The position numbers and the translations under genes were made by a program. From the NCBI RefSeq assembly GCF_042684265.1, contig NZ_JBHULB010000014.1, positions 117,535 through 181,534 of the forward strand: DNA of 64,000 bases. Reading direction: 5' to 3'. Below are positions 54,865 through 63,875 of this stretch, in pieces. The number at the start of each line of letters is the position of its first letter. Within the stretch, counting starts at the first letter, position 1. This stretch comes from Croceitalea marina (lineage in GTDB: Bacteria; Bacteroidota; Bacteroidia; Flavobacteriales; Flavobacteriaceae). The notes beneath the pieces were generated by a model. That model did not search any database. It was not told the origin of the DNA and was given only the letters and a program-made list of their open reading frames with translations.

Positions 54865-55791
54865 TTATTGTAATTCAATATTAAATTGTGTCAATGCTTT
54901 AAATTGATGCAATCTACTATCGACTTCTGTTTTATCTAAAGCCTGCATACGCTCGGTCCCAAACTTCTCTACACTAAAAGAAGCCAGATTTGAACCGTGT
55001 ATTACGGCGTTTTTCATATTCTCAAACGAAATATTCTCCGTTGCTGCTAAATAACCGGCAAAACCACCGGCAAAAGTATCACCTGCCCCAGTAGGATCAA
55101 ATACTTCTTCTAAGGGTAAAGCAGGTGCAAAAAAGATATGCTGGTCATGAAACAATAAGGCGCCGTGCTCTCCTTTTTTAATAACAACATATTTGGGGCC
55201 CATTGTATGTATTTTCTCTGCCGCCTTAACTAAGGAGTATTCTCCAGTTAATTGCCTAGCTTCCTCGTCATTTATGGTAATAACATCGATTTCTTTTATA
55301 ACGGCCAACAGTTCATCCAGAGTATTGTCCATCCAAAAATTCATGGTGTCTAAAATGATAAGCTTTGGTCGCTTTTTCATTTGATTGATTACACTAAGCT
55401 GAACACTTGGGTGTAAGTTGCCCAACATAACCACAGCGGCATCTTTGTAATTTTCAGGAACTATAGGATTAAAGTCCGCTAAGGTGTTTAGCTCCGTAAT
55501 CAGTGTATCACGGGTATTCATGTCATTATGATACTTACCACTCCAAAAGAAGGTTTTACCCCCTTTTACGACTTCTACGCCTGAAAGGTCTATGTTTCTT
55601 GAAGTAAGTAAGTCAAAGTATTTTTGAGGAAAATCGTCACCGACTACAGAAACGATAGCGGCATCGACATCAAATTTTGAGGCCGCAAGGCCGATAAAAG
55701 TCGCGGCACCACCTAGTATTTTATCTGTTTTCCCAAAAGGAGATTCAATGGCATCGAAGGCTAGGGAACCCACAATCAAAAGTTTGCCCAT
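54865..55791 (-). CDS. PfkB-family sugar/nucleoside kinase
   Basis: A 308-residue ribokinase-fold kinase. The N-terminal GGAATFIGLAASKFDVDA (substrate part) and C-terminal DPTGAGDTFAGGFAGYL (anion hole and catalytic Asp) are clear. The phosphate acceptor is unknown. It is 42 bp upstream of the purF-like gene on the same strand, which suggests a nucleoside or purine link. Confidence 0.85.
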   Translation of the reverse strand: MGKLLIVGSLAFDAIESPFGKTDKILGGAATFIGLAASKFDVDAAIVSVVGDDFPQKYFDLLTSRNIDLSGVEVVKGGKTFFWSGKYHNDMNTRDTLITELNTLADFNPIVPENYKDAAVVMLGNLHPSVQLSVINQMKKRPKLIILDTMNFWMDNTLDELLAVIKEIDVITINDEEARQLTGEYSLVKAAEKIHTMGPKYVVIKKGEHGALLFHDQHIFFAPALPLEEVFDPTGAGDTFAGGFAGYLAATENISFENMKNAVIHGSNLASFSVEKFGTERMQALDKTEVDSRLHQFKALTQFNIELQ

Positions 55792-55833
55792 TCAATTTGA
55801 ATTTTGCTGCAAATATATGGCGATTTTCTAGAA

Positions 55834-56469
55834 CTATTTCCTTCCAAAATCAGCAGGTATTTCACCCCATGCTTTTGTTTCCCATTTAACGATAGGTGTA
55901 TTGTAAGAATTTGTTTTCAACCACTTTTCCGCGCGGGCCACAAGTTCAAAAACCGTTTTATTTTTTGCGTTGGGTTTTAGCTTGGTCTTACAAGCTTTTT
56001 TTCTTACCCAACCCATAGCAATACGAGAATCGGTGTAGATAATACGGTCACTTTTTTGCTCTTTGAGAAAAGCGAGACCATGTACCAGAGCAAGAAACTC
56101 ACCTATATTATTGGTACCTTCTTTAAAAGGGCCTTGCTTGAACAATTTTTTTTTGGTTTTGGTATCTACACCCTGATATTCCATTACACCAGGGTTTCCA
56201 CTTGAAGCAGCGTCCACTGCAATAGAATGCATATTAGGTTCTCCAATTTTTAATAATTCTTCGGGTGTAAGCGAGGGCTTCCCTTTTTTTGTTCCTTTAT
56301 ATTCCAAGTAGTTTCCGTTAAAAGCTTTCTTAGCTTCGGCAAATGTGGAGAAAGATTTATACTCCGCCCCTTTTATTCCGGTTATCTGTGCTTTACAATC
56401 ATCCCAAGATTCGAATATACCGGGGTGCTTTCCTTTCCAAACCACGTAAAACTTTTGTTTTTTAGCCAT
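55834..56469 (-). CDS. rnhA: Ribonuclease HI with N-terminal viroplasmin (hybrid-binding) domain
   Basis: A 211-residue protein. The N-terminal RNA/DNA-hybrid-binding domain (KFYVVWKGKHPGIFESWDDC) is followed by an RNase H domain with acidic residues in AVDAASSGNPG, NIGEFLALVHG and IIYTDSRIAMGW. It removes RNA from RNA-DNA hybrids. Its start overlaps the purN stop by 8 bp, so the two genes are coupled. Confidence 0.9.
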   Translation of the reverse strand: MAKKQKFYVVWKGKHPGIFESWDDCKAQITGIKGAEYKSFSTFAEAKKAFNGNYLEYKGTKKGKPSLTPEELLKIGEPNMHSIAVDAASSGNPGVMEYQGVDTKTKKKLFKQGPFKEGTNNIGEFLALVHGLAFLKEQKSDRIIYTDSRIAMGWVRKKACKTKLKPNAKNKTVFELVARAEKWLKTNSYNTPIVKWETKAWGEIPADFGRK

Positions 56470-57034
56470 TTTTAAGCAGTATATTTTCTAAAACCTTCGG
56501 AAAATGCTCATATTCCAAGGCATGTACTTTTTCAGCTATCTGTTCTGGAGTATCATGAGGAGATATATTTGTTTTGGCTTGGTGAATAATGCCTCCTTCG
56601 TCATAATTCTCGTTTACATAATGAATGGTAATTCCGGTTTCGGTCTCACCATTTTCTTTTACTGCCTCATGAACTTTAGTACCGTACATTCCTTTTCCAC
56701 CATATTTAGGTAGCAACGCCGGATGTATGTTTACAATCTTATTTGGGAAGGCCGTAACCAGTTCTTGGGGTATTTTCCATAGAAAACCGGCCAAAACGAT
56801 TAAATCTGGGTTTTGTGCTATCAAAAAATCAAAAACAACAGAAGTATCTAAAAAAGCAGTTTTGTTAAAATAAAGCGCAGGTACCTTTAGTTTTTTACAA
56901 CGCTCCAAAACATAGGCCGTGTTTTTATTGGTAAGTACGGCCGAAACAGCTACCTGTTCATGTTTGCCGAAATATGTTATGATATTTTCAACATTAGATC
57001 CTGATCCAGAGGCGAGTAGTATAATGCGTTTCAT
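56462..57034 (-). CDS. purN: Phosphoribosylglycinamide formyltransferase
   Basis: Formylates GAR with 10-formyl-THF in purine synthesis; 190 residues. The motifs LASGSGSNVENI, NIHPALLPKYGGKGMYG (catalytic Asn/His) and HYVNENYDEGGII (Asp) are present. Confidence 0.94.
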   Translation of the reverse strand: MKRIILLASGSGSNVENIITYFGKHEQVAVSAVLTNKNTAYVLERCKKLKVPALYFNKTAFLDTSVVFDFLIAQNPDLIVLAGFLWKIPQELVTAFPNKIVNIHPALLPKYGGKGMYGTKVHEAVKENGETETGITIHYVNENYDEGGIIHQAKTNISPHDTPEQIAEKVHALEYEHFPKVLENILLKNG

Positions 57035-57155
57035 CTAGTTCATAACGGGTTAAGGTCAGCGCTTAAAACAAACGCTAAATTAAGTTTGTTGAACTTAAAA
57101 TCTGTAATTTAAGGCACATTTTATCGACAAATGAGGTATTTAATCCAAAGTTTTA

Positions 57156-57163
57156 TATTTTTG
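57156..57163 (+). promoter_or_regulatory. -7 box of the acpP operon
   Basis: TATTTTTG, 33 bp before the acpP start, matches TAnnTTTG. A clear TTG element at proper spacing was not found. Confidence 0.4.
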
Positions 57164-57195
57164 CCCAGATTAAATTTTTTAAAACCAATATAATT

Positions 57196-57429
57196 ATGTC
57201 AGACATTGCATCAAGAGTAAAAGCTATCATCGTTGATAAATTAGGAGTTGATGAAAATGAGGTGGTACCTGAAGCAAGTTTTACCAACGATTTAGGTGCA
57301 GATTCATTGGACACTGTGGAGCTTATTATGGAATTCGAAAAAGAATTCGATATTCAGATTCCAGATGATCAAGCGGAGAACATTGCAACCGTTGGTCAAG
57401 CAATAAGCTATATAGAAGAAGCTAAGTAA
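57196..57429 (+). CDS. acpP: Acyl carrier protein
   Basis: A 77-residue acidic protein. The phosphopantetheine serine lies in DLGADSLDTVELIMEFE. It carries acyl chains in fatty-acid synthesis and is first of the acpP-fabF-rnc-pyk cluster. Confidence 0.97.
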   Translation: MSDIASRVKAIIVDKLGVDENEVVPEASFTNDLGADSLDTVELIMEFEKEFDIQIPDDQAENIATVGQAISYIEEAK

Positions 57430-57456
57430 TTTTATGATATCTTACTAAAGATTGTA

Positions 57457-57496
57457 AATTATCCATGTGGTAATACCCACATGGATAATTTTTTTT
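57457..57496 (+). terminator. Terminator/attenuator after acpP
   Basis: The long stem AATTATCCATGTGG / CCACATGGATAATT is followed by eight T. It lies between acpP and fabF and may reduce read-through so that acpP is made in excess. Confidence 0.85.
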
Positions 57497-57533
57497 AATT
57501 TAAGGCGAAATAGGTTAAAAAAAAGTTAGTTCT

Positions 57534-58784
57534 ATGGAATTAAAGCGAGTTGTCGTTACCGGATTAGGGGCATTAACACCCATCGGAAACAATATACAAA
57601 CCTATTGGGACGGATTAATAAGCGGAAAAAGCGGTTCGGCCCCTATAACGTATTACGATACGGAAAAGTTCAAAACAAAATTTGCCTGCGAACTTAAAGA
57701 TTACGACCCATTAAACTTTTTTGATAGAAAGGAAGCTAGAAAGCTAGACCGTTTTGCGCAATATGCATTGGTTTCTTCAGATGAGGCTATTGCAGACTCT
57801 GGTCTAGATTTGGACAAGGTCGATAAGTTTAAGGTCGGTGTTGTATGGGGCGCAGGAATCGGCGGACTGGAAACCTTTCAAAATGAGGTGATGAATTTTG
57901 CCGCTGGTGATGGTACACCAAGATTCAACCCCTTCTTTATACCAAAAATGATTGCGGATATTGCCCCAGGTAATATTTCAATAAAACATGGCTTCATGGG
58001 GCCAAATTATACCACGGTTTCGGCATGTGCCTCATCTGCAAATGCGATGATAGATGCTTTAAACTATATACGTCTAGGGCATTGTAACGTAGTGGTAACA
58101 GGTGGTAGTGAAGCCGCTGTAACCATTGCCGGTATGGGTGGGTTTAATGCGATGCATGCTTTATCAACAAGAAATGAGAGCCCAGAAACGGCCTCAAGAC
58201 CTTTTGATGCAACCAGAGATGGCTTTGTATTGGGAGAAGGAGCAGGTGCCTTGATTCTTGAAGAATATGAACATGCCAAAGCAAGAGGCGCAAAAATTTA
58301 CGCCGAAGTTTTAGGCGGAGGCCTCTCAAGTGATGCCTACCATATGACCGCTCCACACCCAGAGGGTATAGGAGTAGTTAAAGTAATGGAAAACTGTTTG
58401 GAAAATGCAGGTTTAAAACCAGAGGATGTAGATGCAATTAATACCCATGGCACCTCCACACCTTTAGGTGATGTTGCCGAATTAAAAGCTATTTCGAAGG
58501 TTTTTGGTTCTCATGCACCGAGCATAAATATTAATTCTACAAAGTCTATGACCGGGCATCTATTAGGTGCTGCCGGAGCCATTGAGGCCATAGCCTCTAT
58601 TTTGGCTATGAAACACAGTTTAGTGCCACCAACGATAAACCATACGACTGTCGATGAAAATATAGACCCCTCATTAAACTTAACGCTCAACAAAGCTCAA
58701 GAGAGAGAGGTCAATGTTGCTATGAGCAATACTTTTGGTTTTGGTGGACACAATGCTTGTGTTTTGTTCAAAAAACTGAGTTAA
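57534..58784 (+). CDS. fabF: Beta-ketoacyl-ACP synthase II
   Basis: Elongates acyl-ACP with malonyl-ACP; 416 residues. The catalytic triad Cys-His-His lies in VSACASSANAM, NTHGTSTPLGD and SMTGHLLGAAG. It is followed by rnc after 8 bp. Confidence 0.97.
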   Translation: MELKRVVVTGLGALTPIGNNIQTYWDGLISGKSGSAPITYYDTEKFKTKFACELKDYDPLNFFDRKEARKLDRFAQYALVSSDEAIADSGLDLDKVDKFKVGVVWGAGIGGLETFQNEVMNFAAGDGTPRFNPFFIPKMIADIAPGNISIKHGFMGPNYTTVSACASSANAMIDALNYIRLGHCNVVVTGGSEAAVTIAGMGGFNAMHALSTRNESPETASRPFDATRDGFVLGEGAGALILEEYEHAKARGAKIYAEVLGGGLSSDAYHMTAPHPEGIGVVKVMENCLENAGLKPEDVDAINTHGTSTPLGDVAELKAISKVFGSHAPSININSTKSMTGHLLGAAGAIEAIASILAMKHSLVPPTINHTTVDENIDPSLNLTLNKAQEREVNVAMSNTFGFGGHNACVLFKKLS

Positions 58785-58792
58785 TAATACGT

Positions 58793-59530
58793 ATGAAATT
58801 TTATTCCAAAATATTTAATTCCCATCCGAATACGGATGGGGATTTTTTTTTGGGAATGAAAGCAATTTTAGGATTTGCACCTAAAAATATCGGATTTTAC
58901 AAAAAAGCATTTCTCCATAGATCGGTAAATAAAAGAGATGACGATGGAAATCCGATGAATTATGAAAGGTTGGAGTTCTTAGGAGACGCCATGTTGGGAA
59001 CCATAATTTCAAAACATCTCTATAATGAAGTGCCAGAGGGTGACGAAGGTTATTTAACCAAAATGCGTTCTAAAATTGTTAGTAGAAAACACCTGAACGA
59101 ACTCGGCAAAGACCTAAATCTTTTAAAATTTGTCGAAAGCCGTATTCCAAAATCCCACTTTGGAGAAAATATTCATGGAAACGTTTTTGAAGCTCTAATC
59201 GGGGCCATCTATTTGGACAAGGGGTATACCTATTGCGAAAAGTTTATCCAAAGTAGGGTAATAGAACCTTATGTTGATATAGAGCAGTTGGAAGGTAAGG
59301 TCATAAGCTATAAAAGCTTGGTTATAGAATGGTGTCAAAAGCAGAAAAAAAATTTTAATTACGATGTGTACGAAGACACAGGTAATGATGCTTTAAAACA
59401 TTTTGCGGTTAAGCTTAGCATTGGCGAAAAAATTATGGCCAAAGCTAGGGCAACATCTAAAAAGAAAGCAGAAGAAAAAGCTTCGAAAAGAGCCTATTTT
59501 GCCTTGCAAGATAAAATAGATAATCCTTAA
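58793..59530 (+). CDS. rnc: Ribonuclease III
   Basis: Cleaves double-stranded RNA in rRNA maturation and mRNA turnover. The ATG at 58793 (MKFYSKIFNSHPNT) gives 245 residues; the frame from 58757 would overlap fabF. The signature NYERLEFLGDAMLGTIISK is at about 55-73, and a C-terminal dsRNA-binding domain (about 165-240) is present. Confidence 0.95.
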   Translation: MKFYSKIFNSHPNTDGDFFLGMKAILGFAPKNIGFYKKAFLHRSVNKRDDDGNPMNYERLEFLGDAMLGTIISKHLYNEVPEGDEGYLTKMRSKIVSRKHLNELGKDLNLLKFVESRIPKSHFGENIHGNVFEALIGAIYLDKGYTYCEKFIQSRVIEPYVDIEQLEGKVISYKSLVIEWCQKQKKNFNYDVYEDTGNDALKHFAVKLSIGEKIMAKARATSKKKAEEKASKRAYFALQDKIDNP

Positions 59531-59645
59531 AAAGGATAAAAAAGAGCAAACTCAAACGTTTTCGTTGGTTTTTCCACCTGTAAAGCTCCACTACAACTAG
59601 GCTGATTTATGTTTTAGTTCTATATTTACAATTCGCTTAATTTTA

Positions 59646-60107
59646 ATGGTAACAACGCACAAGATATCGGCAGAACTGTATGACGATTCTTTTAAACTCA
59701 TTGCTTTGCATTGTGGTTTAGAAAATTACGCAATGGCTTATCATTTAAATAAGTCTGCAAATCTAAAGTTGGTCAGATGCGAGAAAGACCTAGATGTGTC
59801 TTCCGCCACTTTTCCAATATATGAGTGGAAGGATGAGCTAAATGATCATTATTGGACTCTGGTATGCAATACCGTAACAGAAGAAAAAGAGAGTGAATCT
59901 TTAGGTCTTTTCTCTAATGAAAAAGCGATAAATACATTTCACCTTGTAGCTGAACGTAGAGAGGTTGATTACTTTTTAAAAGTGGAAGCAGAAAATAATG
60001 CTGTAATAACGGAAGCCGTAAAAAAAATAAATTCGATACCTAAAGTAGTCACTGCCTATAGCCTTGATATTACTTCTTTAAAGTCTAAAAGAAATTTAAT
60101 TTTCTAA
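59646..60107 (+). CDS. IPExxxVDY family protein
   Basis: A 153-residue Bacteroidota protein found next to pyk in many relatives. The name motif is changed here: the position reads ERREVDYFLKVE, with only VDY kept. Function unknown. It ends 3 bp before pyk. Confidence 0.8.
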   Translation: MVTTHKISAELYDDSFKLIALHCGLENYAMAYHLNKSANLKLVRCEKDLDVSSATFPIYEWKDELNDHYWTLVCNTVTEEKESESLGLFSNEKAINTFHLVAERREVDYFLKVEAENNAVITEAVKKINSIPKVVTAYSLDITSLKSKRNLIF

Positions 60108-60110
60108 AAA

Positions 60111-61541
60111 ATGCCAACTAAAAAGAAAACAAAAATAGTAGCAACCCTAGGGCCTGCTACGAGCAACAGAAAGGTTTTGAAAAGCATGATGGAAGCCGGT
60201 GCAGATGTTTTTCGCATCAATTTTTCCCATGCGAATTATGATGATGTCATCGAACGCATTAAGATGATTCGAGAACTGAATGAAGAAACCGGCAAGCACA
60301 CCTCTATTTTAGCGGACTTACAGGGTCCAAAACTACGCGTAGGTGTAATGGGAGGAGAAGTTGTAGTTGCACCTGGAGACGAAATTTCTTTTGTTACCGG
60401 CAAGCCCTTTGAAGGTAATGCCGAGCGAGTGTATATGAACTATGAAAACTTTCCTAAAGATGTAAAGGCGGGGGAGCGGGTTTTGCTAGATGATGGTAAA
60501 CTAATGTTCGAAGTGGTATCCACCAATGGAAAAGATGAGGTTAAAGCCAAAGTGATACAGGGAGGACCATTAAAATCTAAAAAGGGAGTAAACTTACCTA
60601 ATACCAATATCTCTTTACCAGCACTGACGGAGAAAGACGTAAAAGATGCCATTTTTGCAATCTCTCAAGAGGTCGATTGGATAGCGCTGTCTTTTGTTCG
60701 TTTTAGTCAAGATTTGATTGATCTTCAAAATATTATCAAAGAGCATTCAGAACATAAAATTCCGATTATTGCCAAGATTGAAAAACCGGAGGCGGTCGAG
60801 AATATTGAGAAGATTGTTGCCTATTGTGATGGTTTAATGGTAGCCCGTGGAGATTTAGGGGTTGAGGTCCCTGCCCATGAAGTACCATTGATTCAGAAAA
60901 AATTGGTGTTGACCGCAAAAAGAGCGAGAATACCCGTAATCATAGCAACCCAGATGATGGAAACTATGATTACCAGTTTAACCCCTACCAGAGCCGAGGT
61001 GAACGATGTTGCCAACTCGGTCATGGATGGCGCTGATGCGGTTATGCTCTCAGGGGAAACTTCAGTAGGCAATTATCCAGTGCAAGTTATTGAGAAAATG
61101 ACTAGTATTTTAAAGAGTGTTGAAGCATCTGATTTAATATCTGTACCACAGAGTCCTCCGCACATTAGAACAAAAAGGTATATTACAAAATCTATTTGTT
61201 ATCACGCTTCATTAATGGCCAATGAAATTCAGGCAGAAGCTATTTCTACATTAACAAATAGCGGGTATACAGCTTTTCAGATATCAGCCTGGAGACCTAG
61301 TGCACATATTTTGGTTTTTACCTCTAATCGGAGAATTTTGACCCAGTTAAACTTACTTTGGGGTGTTAAAGCGTTTTTCTATGACAAGTTTGTGTCAACA
61401 GATGATACTATAGAAGATGTGAATAAGATTGCTATGGACCGTGGGTTTTTGGCTGCAGGTGATATGGTCGTTAGTCTTGCTGCAATGCCAATAAAGGCCA
61501 AAGGTATGGTTAATACCTTAAGGGTTACAGAAATAGAGTAG
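60111..61541 (+). CDS. pyk: Pyruvate kinase
   Basis: Last step of glycolysis, 476 residues. Motifs are FRINFSHANYDD, IIAKIEKPEAVENIEKI (active-site Lys/Glu), DGLMVARGDLGVEVP and IATQMMETMI. It closes the acpP-fabF-rnc cluster and is convergent with the PAS gene. Confidence 0.97.
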   Translation: MPTKKKTKIVATLGPATSNRKVLKSMMEAGADVFRINFSHANYDDVIERIKMIRELNEETGKHTSILADLQGPKLRVGVMGGEVVVAPGDEISFVTGKPFEGNAERVYMNYENFPKDVKAGERVLLDDGKLMFEVVSTNGKDEVKAKVIQGGPLKSKKGVNLPNTNISLPALTEKDVKDAIFAISQEVDWIALSFVRFSQDLIDLQNIIKEHSEHKIPIIAKIEKPEAVENIEKIVAYCDGLMVARGDLGVEVPAHEVPLIQKKLVLTAKRARIPVIIATQMMETMITSLTPTRAEVNDVANSVMDGADAVMLSGETSVGNYPVQVIEKMTSILKSVEASDLISVPQSPPHIRTKRYITKSICYHASLMANEIQAEAISTLTNSGYTAFQISAWRPSAHILVFTSNRRILTQLNLLWGVKAFFYDKFVSTDDTIEDVNKIAMDRGFLAAGDMVVSLAAMPIKAKGMVNTLRVTEIE

Positions 61542-61542
61542 T

Positions 61543-62070
61543 TTAAGCCACTTCTCTTTCAAAGGCGATGAAGTTTACAACCTTGCCATTAACATCTTTA
61601 ATGGGAGCTCCCTTTATCCAACAGTTATAGGTTGAACCGTCTTTTCTATAGTTAAGAATAGTAGCTTCAAAAGGTATTTTATTTTGAACGGCTTCTCCAA
61701 TTTTCCGAGAAGTTTCTTTACAAGTAAGTGCACCCTGAAACAGTTTTGGCTTTTTGCCAACCAACTCTTTCGTTGTGTACCCATTCATTTTATGAATATT
61801 TTGAGAAGTATGCACAATATTCAAAGCCTCATCAGTAACTACGACAACATGGTTTTTGTCTAAAATTTCATTTTTAAATGAAATAGAAGTTTTCCATTTG
61901 TTCGCCTCGGCTAACTTTTTGAATTGCGTAATGTCGTTCAATCCTTCGCAGGTAGTTTTAAATTCCTCGGCAAACAAATCCCATGTAGTTAAAGGTAGCG
62001 CCGTAAAAGTCTGTTTTTGATAAAAATCATGCGCCGCTCTGTCGTAATGTTGTATCTCTTGCATGCCCAA
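61543..62070 (-). CDS. Short PAS-domain protein, LOV-like but without the photoactive Cys
   Basis: A 175-residue protein with an N-terminal helical part (1-75) and one PAS domain (75-175). The segments MNGYTTKELVGKKPKLFQG and NYRKDGSTYNCWIKGAP resemble LOV domains, but the flavin-binding GxNCRFLQ loop reads GKKPKLFQG, so no cysteine adduct can form. No output domain is attached. Confidence 0.82.
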   Translation of the reverse strand: MGMQEIQHYDRAAHDFYQKQTFTALPLTTWDLFAEEFKTTCEGLNDITQFKKLAEANKWKTSISFKNEILDKNHVVVVTDEALNIVHTSQNIHKMNGYTTKELVGKKPKLFQGALTCKETSRKIGEAVQNKIPFEATILNYRKDGSTYNCWIKGAPIKDVNGKVVNFIAFEREVA

Positions 62071-62215
62071 TACTATGAAAACTTGGAAACTTGTTAAAAT
62101 TTAAAGCAATGATTAACGTTTCTGTTCAATTTTTGGCCTGTAAATAGGCATAAACCTGCTGTAAGAATCAACAGAAAAAATGGACTAAAGAGGTAATTCA
62201 AAGAGAAAATCAACT

Positions 62216-63064
62216 ATGAAACTGGAGTTTAGGGAAAATAAATTGGATGCTATACTAGGTTTGACCGATGATATAAAAAACAATGAAAAGCGATTTTCTT
62301 CGACCGAAAATACTATTAAGTTACTTTGGAATAGAAATGAGGAAGCGGTTCAACTTCAAGTAGATGCTATAAGTTTTGAGCTATTGCCGAATCAGATTGT
62401 GACAACTACTTATTTACAGCATATTTCCTTTTCACAATCTGAACTACCTATTACCGCTTTTTTATTCAATAGAGAATTTTACTGTATATCTGATCATGAC
62501 GCCGAAGTTTCTTGTAATGGCATCTTGTTCTTTGGAACTCAAGACCTACCCATCATCTCCATTCCTGAAGAACAACAAAAAAGATTTGATGCCCTGTATG
62601 AGATTTTTGTAGAAGAATTTTCAACACCAGATAAGATACAGGGCGATATGCTTCAGATGATGCTTAAAAGACTTATTATTATGAGTACTCGCCTTGCTAA
62701 AGAACAGCTTATTGTAAAAGAGCTCAATAATGATCAAATCGATGTTATTCGTAAGTTCAACTATTTAGTAGATATTCATTATAAGACTAAAAGAAAAGTT
62801 AGTGATTATGCAGAACTGCTTTTTAAATCGCCTAAAACACTTTCTAATCTCTTTTCCATCTATAACCATAAATCTCCACAACAGATTATTTTAGACCGAT
62901 TGGCGCTAGAGGCTAAACGGCTTATACATTTTACCGACAAACAAAATCAAGAGATTGCATACGATTTGGGGTTTAATGACCCCGCACATTTTAGTCGTTT
63001 TTTTAAGAAAATGACACTTTTGACTCCCTCTCAATACCGCGAAAAGGCTGAAATAAGCTCTTAA
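62216..63064 (+). CDS. AraC family transcriptional regulator
   Basis: A 282-residue protein. The N-terminal cupin-like sensor (about 25-135) is followed by a C-terminal AraC DNA-binding domain (about 180-280) ending DPAHFSRFFKKMTLLTPSQYR. The next genes (peptide and CMD protein) are in the same direction behind a promoter-like element and are probable targets. Confidence 0.88.
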   Translation: MKLEFRENKLDAILGLTDDIKNNEKRFSSTENTIKLLWNRNEEAVQLQVDAISFELLPNQIVTTTYLQHISFSQSELPITAFLFNREFYCISDHDAEVSCNGILFFGTQDLPIISIPEEQQKRFDALYEIFVEEFSTPDKIQGDMLQMMLKRLIIMSTRLAKEQLIVKELNNDQIDVIRKFNYLVDIHYKTKRKVSDYAELLFKSPKTLSNLFSIYNHKSPQQIILDRLALEAKRLIHFTDKQNQEIAYDLGFNDPAHFSRFFKKMTLLTPSQYREKAEISS

Positions 63065-63122
63065 GGGAAATTTGGGCAAGCAGTCGGGAAATACCTGCTA
63101 ACACCTACCTCTTCATTTGCTA

Positions 63123-63137
63123 CATCTTTGCTGTGTA
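63123..63137 (+). promoter_or_regulatory. Putative promoter/regulatory element CATCTTTGCTGTGTA
   Basis: A 15-mer with one mismatch to the element at 15190-15204. CATCTTTG resembles the -7 box. It lies 18 bp before the start of the small Cys/His-rich ORF. Confidence 0.4.
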
Positions 63138-63154
63138 ATTAAAAATCAATAGCG

Positions 63155-63316
63155 ATGAATATAGCACAGAAATCGATTTTCAATCTAATTGAAATATTTA
63201 GAAGCTCAAAAAGAGCTGCAATACAAATCGTTTCAAATGAAGCGCATTGTGAACAAAAACATCATCACGATTTTTATTGTGATGCCGAAAAACCATTTGT
63301 AGAACAATTTAAATAA
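63155..63316 (+). CDS. 53-aa Cys/His-rich peptide
   Basis: A short ORF starting MNIAQKSIFNLIEIFRSS with a core HCEQKHHHDFYCD that could bind a metal ion through Cys and His. It lies 8 bp before the CMD-type gene, so the two form an operon behind the AraC gene. It has no recognised family. Confidence 0.55.
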   Translation: MNIAQKSIFNLIEIFRSSKRAAIQIVSNEAHCEQKHHHDFYCDAEKPFVEQFK

Positions 63317-63324
63317 ATAGTATT

Positions 63325-63873
63325 ATGAGCACATTTAATGTACCTAAAAGAGAAGAAGTAACACGAAATAATCAAGACATTTTTGACAACCTAGAAAAAG
63401 CGGTTGGGTTTGTACCCAACTTATTTGCTACCTATGCGCATTCTGAAAATGCCTTAGCGAACTACCTTAACCTTTCAAACGCGAAAACATCATTAAAAAC
63501 AAAAGAAAAGGAGGTGGTCAATTTAGCTGTAAGTGAAGTAAATAACTGTGTTTATTGTCTTTCTGCACATACAGCGATTAGTAAAATGAACGGATTTACC
63601 GATGAGCAAATACTAGAACTAAGAGCGGGTCATGCATCATTTGATGTTAAATTGGACGCCTTGGCAAAGTTGGCTAAAAACATTACTGAAAATAGAGGAG
63701 CCACTGATACGGCCGTATTGGAAAACTTCTTTGAAGCTGGTTGGACCAAAGAAAATCTTATAGACACTATAGTATTGGTCGGTGATAAAACCATATCTAA
63801 CTACATCAACAATACAACTGAAGTACCAGTTGATTTTCCCGTAGCACAACCCCTGGAAACCGTAATAGCATAA
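63325..63873 (+). CDS. Carboxymuconolactone decarboxylase/AhpD-like protein
   Basis: A 182-residue all-helical protein. The redox site is Cys75-x-x-Cys78 with His82 in NCVYCLSAHTAIS. It probably removes peroxide or other electrophiles. It is related in type to the protein at 17364. The stop codon is 2 bp before the start of the insertion sequence. Confidence 0.86.
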   Translation: MSTFNVPKREEVTRNNQDIFDNLEKAVGFVPNLFATYAHSENALANYLNLSNAKTSLKTKEKEVVNLAVSEVNNCVYCLSAHTAISKMNGFTDEQILELRAGHASFDVKLDALAKLAKNITENRGATDTAVLENFFEAGWTKENLIDTIVLVGDKTISNYINNTTEVPVDFPVAQPLETVIA

Positions 63874-63875
63874 TT

